64,000 nucleotides of DNA from Diplonema papillatum (Eukaryota; Euglenozoa; Diplonemea; Diplonemida; Diplonemidae), in contig JAPJBO010000477.1 in assembly GCA_030068145.1 (NCBI GenBank), forward strand, positions 62,001 to 126,000. Reading direction: 5' to 3'. The number at the start of each line of letters is the position of its first letter. The first letter of the stretch is position 1. The translations under genes were made by a program, and so were the position numbers. The notes beneath the pieces were generated by a model, which saw only the letters and a list, made by a program, of their open reading frames with translations, was not told the DNA's origin and did no database searches. Shown piece by piece: positions 43,986-54,385 of this stretch.

Positions 43986-44121
43986 TGTTGAACGCCTACG
44001 CCCGCCACTGAACCCAGATTCACCTGTGTTTCGTGTGGGCTACAGCACATTTACCTCCTTTGATCTTTTGCAGCTGGCAGCCTCCTCAAGTATTTCCTAC
44101 AAAGCAGGTGCTTATACAAAA
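43983..44121 (+). repeat. Interspersed repeat family A, best full-length copy
   Basis: Runs from GTTGAACGCCTACGCCCGCC through GTGTTTCGTGTGGGCTACAG, CACATTTACCTCCTTTGAT and CTCAAGTATTTCCTACAAAG to CAGGTGCTTATACAAAAAAAG. The A-rich end and about 140-bp length are SINE-like, but no Pol III A/B box is evident. Other copies are at 8012, 17224, 28246, 37128, 49978 and 50197. Confidence 0.85.
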
Positions 44122-44124
44122 AAA

Positions 44125-44482
44125 GAAGGGAAACTTGCAGATATATGCGCAGAAAACTGCAACTTTTTGTGACATGCATACGCAAAATGCAGTTTTTTTT
44201 GCAAATATATGCATATGCATATATTTGCAAAAAAACATGCATATATTTGCAAAAAAAAACTTCAGTTTTTTTGCAAATATATGCATGTTTATTTGCGAAT
44301 ATATGCATATGCATATATTTGCAAATAATCATGCATACATTTGCAAAAAAACTTAAGTTTTTTTGCAAATATATGCATGTTTTTTTTGGTCCAGATTTTG
44401 TTCAAAATTTTGGGAGGTCAAAAATTTGGTCAAAAATTTGGTCAAAAATTTGGTCAAAATTTTGGTCAAAAATTTGGTCGAG
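44125..44482. repeat. ATATATGCAT palindrome cluster plus inverted TTTGGTC array
   Basis: 44125-44395 contains several GCAAATATATGCAT palindromes separated by T- and A-runs. 44396-44482 is a short array of TTTGGTCAAAAA. CAGATATATGCGCA, GCAAATATATGCATG and TTTTTTGGTCCA occur in the same order and orientation as in the block at 39655-39800. Confidence 0.85.
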
Positions 44483-44736
44483 TGGGATAAACACGCAGTC
44501 TTTTTCCATCCGAGGTTTTATTGTCGCAAACGAATCCCCGTGTGCAGCGGGCGGTGCCCACGGCATCAAGTATCCATGCGGAGCATCAAGCTCGTGTAGC
44601 AGCCAGCGCACACGTATCAGGCTGCCACGCAAACCCACATCATCGCACACACACACACCACACACGTATCAGGTTACCACACAACGCACCCACACCCTCT
44701 CCGGTAGCTCTTGAAAAGTTGCAACTCAACTATTCC

Positions 44737-45172
44737 CACCTTGACAGCGCAAGCTGCCGCCGTCTCCTAGAAGCCACTCGTTGTGGGGCTCCCTCTCCGG
44801 CAACTGGCACACCGTCGTTTCGCCTTTCCACCTCGAAAACTCAAGCTGCCGACGTCTTCTAGAAGCCACTCGTTGTGGGGCCCTCTCCGGCAACAGGCAC
44901 ACCGTCGTTTTGCCGCCGTCTCCTAGAAGCCACTCGTTGTGGGGCTCCCTCTCCGGCAACAGGCACACCGTCGTTTTGCCTTTTCACCTCGAAAACTCAA
45001 GCTGCCGCCGTCTCCTAGAAGCCACTCGTTGTGGGGCTCCCTCTCCGGCAACAGGCACACCGTCGTTTTGCCTTTTCACCTCGAAAACTCAAGCTGCCGA
45101 CGTCTCCTAGAAGCCACGCGTTGTGGGGCTCCCTTTCCGGCAACAGGCACACCGTCGTTTCGCCTTTCCACC
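44737..45172 (+). repeat. 92-bp tandem array, about five copies
   Basis: GAAGCCACTCGTTGTGGGGC recurs with the conserved CCACT at 44774, 44866, 44930, 45022 and 45114, so the interval is 92 bp apart from one 64-bp unit. Divergent single relatives occur near 39345-39420 and 45355-45480. Confidence 0.92.
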
Positions 45173-46050
45173 TGAACCGTTCCGCCTCTATCTCTTGAAA
45201 CTGCATCGAAGTGCCTGCCGCTGTTTATCACAGTGAATCACGGTCTACCACGGTCTATCAGGTCCATCCCTAGTCCCTAGAGCTGCATCGAATTGCCCGG
45301 TGCTGTGTTCTTCGGTCTATCACGGTCTATCAAGAGGGGATGGACCGGCTCATTTCCACTTCGAAACTCAAGCTGCCAGCGCTAGGGAAGCCACCCACAG
45401 TGAGGTCTCTTGGATTGAAGCCTATCCCATCCACTCGTTCCAGCCGCAGTAGCCAACTCTTCCATCGTCGTTCGAACCCTACATCAACAAAAAAATACCC
45501 ATCGATACTCTATCCTCGCGTAGCCACCGCCTCGAAATAAAAAACCCGACAATTTCTTTCTCTTCACATTCTTCTTCGCATGAGAGGCAGTGTTCTGTCT
45601 AAACATTAAACGAAATTCAACATTTTCCTCCCCCCGCTACTAAGCCCGGAGTTTCAACCAAGCTTTGTTTGTGCGTACGTGTGTAAACCCTGTTTTGAGG
45701 GATTTAACACAGCACGCTGCCATCCGACACTTTTTGATATAGACAAGCAAGCTTGTTACCATAAAAAACGAACTATAACTCTAAAAAATGCAAAAAAAAT
45801 AAAAATAAACATTCCTCGTCAGCACCCCAAACACCCATCTCTCCTCCCCCTTCTGCTTTTGTAGACCTTTCCCTCTCCTCCCCTGCACACCTTGTAACCC
45901 GCCTTCCTCCCACCCCGGGCAGAGAGCCCGCAAGCCCCCGAAAAAAAAAAAAAAAAGAAAGAGCAGCAGAGCAGAGCAACCCAAGAAAAGAAGAAAAAAA
46001 GAAGAAGCCACCAACCACCCACCCACCCGCCCTCCCGCCCGTCCGCAACG
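45173..46050. other. Intergenic, 5' region of the BILBO1-like gene
   Basis: It contains a family B copy (45577-45638). The last 150 bases are C-rich with an A-run (45941-45956). Several AGs between 45910 and 46005 could act as a spliced-leader acceptor. No gene is seen. Confidence 0.4.
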
Positions 46051-48524
46051 ATGTCGTTCCACATTGATGTCGGTTCCGACCTGTACGGGACGAAGTCGAA
46101 CACGACGCTCACGTTCCCGGCGAGGCCGAGCGTGGCGGAGCTGACGGCGGCGACGGAGTCGTTCTTCGACACGAAGTCGCGGGCTGGGCGCCCGGCGGGG
46201 TACCCGGACATGCCGTTCAAGATCGAGACCTTCCAGCTGTTCGACGAGACCCTCCTCCGCTGGGTCGACCTGTACAACGAGCAGCAGCTCCGCCCGGGCG
46301 TGCAGCTGTGGTGCTTCCAGCCCGAGAGCATCTGGCACAGCGACGCGCAGGGCGTCATCCCGGCCGCGGAAAAGCCGGCGTTCACGTGGACCACACCCCT
46401 TGGCTCCCCGCGCCGAGCGCGGATCGCGGCCGACGCCGGCGTGCCGCCGACGCTGTCGGAGAAGCTGCGCTCCGTGTTCTTCCAGGTCGACGGCGACAAC
46501 AAGGGGTACCTGCTGTTCCAAGACTTGGACAACGCCTTCCGCCGGTGCGACATGGTGTTCAACAACGCGATCGCCGGCGACTTATTCGACATGGCGGACG
46601 CCAACAAGTCGCAGCACATCACCTACGACGAGTGGGTCAACTTCGCGGTTCGGTGTCCTTCGGTAGTGGACGCGCTGTTCTTCCGCATGCGCGACATGTA
46701 CCAGGACATGCCGCCCAACTCCCCGCCGACCCTCGACAACCAACGCGTTAGGCAGCAGGAGCTGCAGCAGTACTACACAGACTCGTGGAGCAGCACGAAG
46801 AGGTTGGACCAGCAGGTCAACTTCGACGAGGCGAGACTGCACGAGGCCGAGCGGCGGAAGGACGAGGCGGACCGGGCCGTGCACGAGCACAGCCAGGCGC
46901 TGGAGAACGCGCAGGCCGCCGCGGCGCAGCACGCGCAGCAGCACGCGGCCGCCCGGCAGGCCGCCAGCGAGCATGGCGCCGCTGCCGACGCGGCGCAGCA
47001 CGCGATCCACGCGGCGGACCAGGCGGCCGCCGAGGCGTCGGCGCAGATGGCGGCGGCCCGGCAGGCCGAGGACCGGGCGCGCTCCGCGCGCGACGCGGCC
47101 GAGCGCGCGCTCGCCGATGCACAGTCGCAGCGCATGGCCGCCCAGCAGCAGGCCGACAGCGAGGCCGCGGCGCAGTACGCGGCCGAGCAGAACGCCGCCC
47201 AGCAGCAGCTCGCGAAGCAGCAGGCGTTCCAGGCCGCGCAGGCCGCGCAGCAGGTCTCGTGCCCCCACCATTTCTTTTTGGATACAGCCATATGGGACAC
47301 ACTTGAGACAGGAAATTATCGGAAACTGGTACCGGTAAATAGTTTTGGGATAATGAGCGTAGGGCCAGCAAGAAACCTTCTATTTAGCTTATAGCCAAGC
47401 CAGCAGGTGCTGAAACTTGTTTTTTTTTAGCCTATCGCACAGTGCTCCCGCTAACCTCACTTTGGTGAGGAATTCAAAAACCTGTTTGGGCCTTTTTTTT
47501 TTGGTGCCCCCCAAATTTTCTACCCCCATGTTGTGCAGGTTATTAGCTTCGCTTTTGCCTTGGTTTCCCGACCAACTTTCTTTTGCCGCTCTGAGACCGA
47601 GAAGCTTTTCTCCAGGGGGGTTCCGGGGGGCTTTGCCCCCCGGCGAACGGTACGGTACAGGTGGAGAAAGTTTGCACTTCTCAGTCTGTTTGTCACAATA
47701 AAAACTGCACCTTCACTGGAGGCAACATCCCATTTCAAATTCAATCACCACTCGATACTGCGTGCTGGTAAATCATTGGCACGAGTAGACGCCGACCAGA
47801 GATCACGTGGAACAAAGCAGTTGTGTCGACTGGGAGAGAATCTGTCAAGAAATCCGGGGCTGCTTCTGATCCTCGACTCTCTCTTTCTCGGCTCCAGCCC
47901 CCGTGGCAGCCCCAGACTTCTGCCCGCCAGCCCACGAGACTGTGATGCAGTACTTTGGCTACACGATACCACCAACGGAAAAGAAGGTGAGGAATTCCCC
48001 ATGAGGAATTCCTCACCCTCTTTTTTCGAGCCTCTTTTTTTTTGAGGAATTCCTCGCACTTTTTTCTCGTTAGCGGGAGCCCGCGAGGCGACCGCCTCCC
48101 GTGAAGGTGCCATGCACCAACAGTCGCAGCAGCAGCAACACTCGCAGTACGGCCCTCAGCTACGCAAATCGTCGGAAACGCAAAACACCCACAGGAAAAA
48201 TAGCAAGAAAGGTCGAAATATACCAGACTGCACATCAAACTCGTACGTCCCACGGGACCGTCGGAAACACCAAATTAACATCACACAGGAGGCACTGCAG
48301 GCCGCGGCGGCGGCGAGCGCGGCGCAACAGGCCTCGCGGGCGGCGGCGGAGGCGGAGCGGGCGCAGCAGGCCGCGCAGCAGGCGCAGCAGATGGCCGCCC
48401 AGCAGCAGGAGGCCGCCCGGGCCGTCGCGCAGGCCGCCGCGCAGCGCGAGGCGCAGCAGTCGCGCGAGCTGCAGGCCGCGCGCGAGGCGGCCGCCGCCCG
48501 CGAAGCAGCCATGTACCAGCAGTC

Positions 48525-48569
<45 letters not shown>

Positions 48570-48799
48570 GCAGTACTCGCAGTACGGCCCTCCGGCCACG
48601 CAGATGCAGCCGCCGAGCCCCAACGGCGAGTTCGCCCGGCGGGAGTACGAAGAAGCCAAGCGACGGGCCGACGAGCTGCGCATGCGAAAAGAGGAGGTAG
48701 CGCCGCTTCCCCTTTCTTATCCTCACCCCGGCGGAAGCTGCGGGGAAACTTAACTTCTGTGGGTGGTGCCCACGTTTCACCAGAAAGAGCGTACACTCT

Positions 48800-48839
<40 letters not shown>

Positions 48840-49277
48840 GGCTAGACTCCGCTCAGGGGTTACCCATTACTGAGATCACACACACGCACACACACACTAC
48901 TACTTATAAAAGGTGTCACGGGACACGCCGTATCGCTTGAGCGGAGTGCTTGCTTCGTTTCATTTTGCATTCACTCAATCGATTAGTGTTTTTGACTGTG
49001 AATCACTGTATTCACGTTCGTTCTCCCTTTTAGTCTAGGTTGTTCTCGTTTTGGGGACCTCCATGAAGAGCACGACATGTACTGAGCCGGTGAAATGATC
49101 TTCGGGATTGTGAATTAACCTTCGTAAAGGGGGGGGGGGGGTCGAATAATAACACCTGTGTTATTATTTGATTTGTCGAATACTAAAAAAGGTTTCGAGT
49201 AGCCGAACAGTAGCAGGATCAAATCGTGGTAGTATTTTTAGACAACCAGACGTGTGTCAAATAACTGTTATTATTCG

Positions 49278-49315
<38 letters not shown>

Positions 49316-49926
49316 GGCACCCTACCTGTTTTTTTGTTTTTTTTTGTTTTTTTTTGTTTTTTTTTTTTTGCTGTTTTTTGCTCTGGAGGTTTGTGTTTTT
49401 TTGCCCTGGTGGTCTGCTGGTGCACTCTTGCTGGCTCGGGTGAGCCAGGGTCTTCCACGTGCAGGCCAGCGGTCTGGTGAGGTGGCATTTCGAGTACTTA
49501 TCAGAAGCTTTTGAAGCAGTCTGCAGAATTATCAGGATTGTTGAGCAGTAGCTGGATGGTGTTGGCAGGCAGGATGTGAAAAGCTGGGCGTTTTTGGTGG
49601 CTTAGGTGCGGTGTAGCAAGGTTCGGCCGGGCGTGTGCACGAGTATTTGGGTTCACCAGGAGGGCCTTGTTTTTTTTTTTTGTTTTTTTGCGTTTTTTTG
49701 TTTTTTTTTTTTTTTGTTTTTTTTTCTGTTTTTTTGCTCCAGGATTCGTTTTTTTGCCTACATTGCCCCCCCCCCCCCTTTAGAACATTGCAATGTCGAA
49801 AACGAAAGAACACGGGTAACACGAAGAGCAGTCTATCCCATACACAACTCACAGGCGGAACGCGAGGAGAGAGAGGCATGGAACAAGCTCTACTACAGCC
49901 CAGGAAGCCCGCACTACGTCAACTAA
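46051..49926 (+). CDS. BILBO1: BILBO1-like flagellar pocket collar protein, three exons
   Basis: Exons are 46051-47253, 48289-48696 and 49855-49926, all in phase 0, giving 560 residues; T. brucei BILBO1 has 587. Residues 1-110 look like the BILBO1 globular N-terminal domain: the RPSVAELT motif, KWVDL-like RWVDLYNEQQL, and LWCFQPESIWH correspond in order and position, with aromatics at F64, W71 and F89. Two EF-hands follow, with loops at D147-D158 and D183-E194; the second is the more canonical. A long Ala/Gln/Glu-rich coiled coil runs from about 245 to 545 and contains a poly-Gln run in exon 2. The last exon continues the helix and ends SPGSPHYVN. BILBO1 self-assembles into the collar around the flagellar pocket neck in trypanosomes; the role here is inferred from architecture. 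Donors are GTCTCG and GTAGCG, and acceptors are ACACAG and CTCACAG. Confidence 0.85.
48083..48166 (+). repeat. Decayed copy of BILBO1-like exon 2 inside intron 1
   Basis: Aligns with 48482-48603. Shared blocks are GCGAGGCG, CGCC-CCCG, GAAG, GCCATG-ACCA, CAGTCGCAGCAGCAGCA and TCGCAGTACGGCCCTC. The CAG run is shorter than in the exon. It lies 400 bases upstream of its source and about 120 bases before the exon 2 acceptor. Confidence 0.9.
48804..48836 (+). repeat. (CA)n microsatellite in intron 2
   Basis: About 16 CA units, with a second short interrupted CA tract near 48878-48896. Confidence 0.9.
49129..49309. mobile_element. MITE-like fold-back element in intron 2
   Basis: The left end is a G-run followed by TCGAATAATAACA. 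The right end is TGTTATTATTCGA followed by a C-run of about 31. The left arm contains a second palindrome, AATAATAACAC-CT-GTGTTATTATT (49145-49168). It is 181 bp with no coding capacity. It lies entirely within intron 2 of the BILBO1-like gene. Confidence 0.7.
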
Positions 49927-52419
49927 GCGGCCGGACCGGCACCTTACTTACGGTCTTACAGTCTTGTGCCCCCTTCTTTTTGTATAAGCACCCGCTTTGT
50001 AGGAAATGCTTGAGGAGACTGCCAGTTGCGATAGATCAAAGGAGGTAAATGTGCTGTAGCCCACACGAAACACAGGTAAATCTGGGTTAGTGGCGGCGTA
50101 AGCGTTCAACAAAAAAGACACACTTTGTAGTTGTATTGTTTTCTCCCCCTCTAGCCTCCTTCGAAATGAGCACAAGGCAGCCCCTCGAGTATTTCTATAA
50201 GCGCCTGCTTTGTAAGAAATACCTGAGAAGACTGCCAGTTGCGAAATCTCGAAGTATAGTGCGGTACCCATCAGTATGCCGATGACTCCTCACTACGCAA
50301 CAATATTCCAATCTCAAAGCAGGTAAATGTGCTGCAGCCCACACAAAACACAGGCAAATCTGGGTTTAGTGGCAAGCGTAGGCGTTCGGCAAGAAAGACC
50401 CACGCTGTAGGTGTATTGTTTTCTCCCCCTCTAGAAGTAAGCACAAGGCAGTCCCTCGAGTATTTCCTCTCTCATTTTCCACCAAAACCGAAGCATGCAT
50501 GAGAGGCAGTGTTCAGCCTAAGCATTGAACCAGGACTTCCCCTCCCGCCCTTTCCCTTGTAGATTCCCTCCCCCCCTCGTCCATTTCTTTTCTTTGCCAC
50601 TTTCTTCCTTTATTCACGCATTTTGTCGAACTTTTCCCGTCGTGATGTTCGCATCACCGACCGTTTCCTGAACAATCCTTCACTGAATCCGCGGTTAAAA
50701 AAAGCCTGGCCTCAGTGGTGCAAGCAACACGCGCTCTTCAAACCCAAGAAACCTTCCCCCCCCGAGACGGATCGAGCCTGGTCCTGACTGTGACGAGCTG
50801 TGAACAGCTACCGAACCCGACCGTCACCGGACGCTTTAGGTTCCGCGCTGATGATGGCCCGCCCAATCTGCGGTGTCGCGCAAAGGAAGGACCGAAAAAG
50901 AAGGGAAGCAACAGCACGGGCAAATTCGACGACGAACGCAGCCTCCGAAATTGCTACCGAACCAAGGCGGGATGGTCCGCAGAGCCGCACGGCAGAGGAA
51001 AATGCTCGTCGTATTTACCCTCCAGCGCCTTCAAGTTTCTTCCTGAAACTGCCTGCAGAGAATATATGGCTCAACCTCTTGAGTTTGTGCTGCTCACGAT
51101 TGCGGGAGTCAGAAGCTCTCACGCGCTCAACAAAAAAAACAACAGGAGCGACTCCTCACCCCGCTCCTGTCGAGAAAATAGCGAAGAATGAAACCCTTTT
51201 CTCATTTTGCTATCTTTTCTTCGTTCTGTCAACAAGAGCTGCGACCCAACGATTTTTCCGCTTATTCCGCCTGTTGCTTCCTTTTCTGCGGTTCTTCCAC
51301 TCCTTTTCTCCCCGCAATTCTCCACGGTTGTGAACCAGAAAAAGGTTGTGGCCTTGCGTTGTGCGTAATTATGTATTCTATACTGCGTACGAGTTCAGTG
51401 CATCATTGAAATTAGTATGGGGCGGCCAGCGACATTGGTACACCCCAAACTTCCCAGTATTCTCTTGTCGTACAATCATCTATCTACCGATGCCAGGGGC
51501 CCTCAAACCTGTATCGGTTTCACAACGGTGGCCCGCTTTCTTCGTCTCTCGTCTTTGTTTCTTGCGCCTTGATGCCGCCCCGGAGGCTGATGATCCCTTT
51601 CGGCAGGGTTTCTCCACCGGCGGAAGTCGCTTGCGTCTCTCTTTTCTGTTGTACTGAAGGGAACATATCCGGAACATGAGCAAATTAAACGAGCCCAGTT
51701 AAACAAAGCGCGACGAAGATTTCCCCGCTACATTAAGATCCCTTCCCCCAAAGAAGACACGTCAGTGCGGCCTAGCGAGTCGCAGCCACAATCAAGGGCC
51801 CCTGAGTTTTTTACCAGTAACTGATTTCTGGGGCCCTCTTCCCGTGACAGATTTTCCTGTGCTCCAGTAGCACGGGTGGCCCTGGCTGTGACGAGCTACG
51901 AACAGCCACCTGACAAACCAGACTCACACCGCTGTCCTCCACGCTGATGATGGTCCGCCTTATGTGTCCGAGACTTGAAGGACCGAAGCATGGCGCAGAC
52001 GGGACCAGTGCGGTGTTGACACATTCCAAGCACGTTCTTGCAGTTCTCCTCCCGAAATAAGTTTTTTGTTCGCTGTACGCGCGAAGAACAAGAATCTTTT
52101 TCTTTCCCCTCCGAAAATGTTCCCTTGCCCCAGCCGCCCCCCTGTATCGCTCCCTCCCCAGTTAGTTTGTGTGTACGTAATCCATGTTCTCGTTGTAGTC
52201 TCCCCGCAATCCAAACCACCCCATGTGCACGTGTTGAAAGAGACGCGCGCAACAAACGCAGCCCCCCCCCCCCCCCCCCCCCCGCGAAGGTAACTAGAAG
52301 GCTCGACAAACCCGGAGTTTCAAGCGAACTTTCGCTCTAAGAAGTCTTCCAATGGGACGGAGGTTCCCAGGAGACATGCTCCCTCGGGCTTTTAAGCTAC
52401 CGTCTGGCTCCTATTTTAT
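49927..52419. other. Intergenic, repeat-rich, no gene seen
   Basis: Holds two reverse-orientation family A copies (49978-50110 and the long form at 50197-50400), a family B copy (50492-50545), and family C copies at 50785-50880 and 51870-52050. A C-run is at 52263-52282. None of the ORFs is convincing. Confidence 0.45.
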
Positions 52420-52700
52420 GTAGTTTTTAATTAATAAATATTGGGAAATTTGAAAGGGAAATAATTAACGATTTATAAATTAAAAAATACATAAAACAAA
52501 GGCCTGTAAAACAGAGGCGCGCCGCACACTGCGCCGTACCGTGGGCCTGCGGCGCCGCTAACGCGGCGCCGCCAAAAAGAAATTAATTCATTGATCCACA
52601 AAGAGTGGTGCCGAGAATAATAGTTAAGGATTCGTAAATTAGCGGCCGATAAATTATAAACCACGCATATGGTTGGCCTATAAATTGGAGGCTGGACGGT
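52420..52700. other. AT-rich island containing a GC palindrome
   Basis: A markedly AT-rich segment with many TTAATTA/AAATTA motifs, set in GC-neutral DNA. In its middle GCGGCGCCGC is followed by TAAC and GCGGCGCCGC again, a strong hairpin near 52549-52572. No ORF is seen. Confidence 0.6.
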
Positions 52701-54033
52701 AGCTTGCACTCTTTTGCTGTCGCGGTGACATCCGCGACGGGTCTCGACAAAGCTTCAAAGCTTTCATCCCACAAACGACGCGCTTGTCTTTAGCAGAACC
52801 ACCGTTAGGACGACGAACTTGGTCGCAGAGAGACAGCAGGAGCCGGCTTGTCACAGAAAACCCCGCAGACCACCCCCTACACAGGGGACTCGCTGCGAGA
52901 AGGTATTTGGGGATGAGAGCAAAAGTACTGATTACCAGATCTCTTGGCGGAACTACCCCACCCCTCCCCGCGCGCACGCTGTTCACCCCTTCACTCCCCA
53001 TGCCATCTCCAACAAAAACAACAAAAAAAAAAACATGCAAACAACTTGTAGAGTCATTTTCATCCCCCCTCCCCCCTTCCCATCAACCTTTGCTTTTGTT
53101 CTTTTTTGTAAACCATCAGTGCTTGCGCCTGCGGTCGATCGCCGTGCCAGAAGAGACGATACCGAAAAATGAGAGGGGGTGGGCTTTTGGGCAGAAATAC
53201 TCTGGCGAAGTACGAATGGAGGTGTGCGACCATCTGTGCAATCATTGGCCGCATAGGGTCTGTTTTGGGACCATCGAAAACGCTGACGCACCTTCGTGCC
53301 GCTGTCGGGGCTGCTCTGGTGCCTTGGACCTTCGCAGGGTGCACGACCATCATTCTCCCGGGGTACTGCTGCGCTTCCTTCTCTACCGATGTTCCGGACG
53401 CCGCGGGGGAAGACACCGCCCCCTTGGGAATCTAAGGACCGACAGGAACTTCTAAACCCAGAGAAACGGGGTCCTGGACTTCTGGGTTTCGGGCTCCATT
53501 CGCATACGAGTTCTGGAGAGTGTAGGTCGCAGACCTACACTCTCAACATGCGCGGCATGTACTTTGCCAGATTCTTTCTGCCCGGACCCCCTTACTCCCC
53601 CTTTGGCATCTTTCCATATTTCTTTTGCCCCTTCTCGGACGAAGGACGAAGGGAAGGGAGTTGGTTCCAGGGCGCAGAGAGAAGCTCTCTGGGACGAAAA
53701 TTTGAGAGCTTTATGACCCCCAGGCGACATCTTCGGGTTCTGGCCAACCTTTGATGCACCATCGGTCGAAAGCCACTCCAGTGAAAAGAAAGGTGTACCT
53801 CGTCGAAGCCGCCCCCTTGGCTGATGGAACTTAGCGGAAACCATAAACGAGAGAGAGGGGGGGAGAGAGAGAAGAGACAAGGGAGGTCTTCGCATTCTCC
53901 ACACGATCTACGTAGCTGGTTGGAATGGAACGGTTGAACCAACTGTTCGGAAAAGGAGCTATGGGCCGCAGTTCAACTTAGCGTGGATGTCGACCTCCAC
54001 CGCATGCGCTGCCGGCGGTATCGTCGTAGTGTA
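52701..54033. other. Intergenic, one perfect hairpin
   Basis: 53516-53544 is a perfect 13-bp inverted repeat (GAGAGTGTAGGTC, loop GCA, GACCTACACTCTC). The frame 53169-53435 (88 residues, with a hydrophobic middle) is the only ORF of passing interest, but no family is evident. Confidence 0.4.
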
Positions 54034-54041
54034 TCCCATGC

Positions 54042-54385
54042 CAGGGCTTACGCTCCGTTTTCGGTCTCAGAGCAAATACGTGTGGTTCACATGTGGACGC
54101 TTAAGCCTTAAGGTTCGAGGGGAAAAAAACCTTTCCCCCTGTCCACAGGTGCGGCGCGGCAAAAAAAAAAAAAAATAGCGTCACCACTGGACTTGGCGAC
54201 ACCTGGCTGTGCAGCCTTGGCGCCTTGTCCCTGCATGTGGACCAACCTGTGGCAAGCACATGTGGGGGAAAAAACAAATCAAAATCCACATGCGGTACCT
54301 GTAGAAACTCACGTGGGGGAAAAAAATCCAAAAAAAAATTAACGTGTGGAAATCCACACGTTCCACACGTGGAGCGTAAGCCCTG
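54042..54385. mobile_element. hAT-type MITE with 8-bp target duplication
   Basis: The 15-bp terminal inverted repeats are CAGGGCTTACGCTCC (54042-54056) and its exact complement (54371-54385). The flanks are TCCCATGC (54034-54041) and TCTCATGC (54386-54393), an 8-bp duplication with one mismatch. CAGGG termini and 8-bp duplications are hallmarks of hAT elements. Subterminal ACGTGTGG motifs occur inverted in both arms. There is no coding capacity. Confidence 0.82.

Noticed and set aside
53169..53435. 88-aa ORF with a hydrophobic middle, perhaps a Tim17-like membrane protein
   Set aside because: No diagnostic motif, and a competing antisense ORF of similar quality. Too weak to call.
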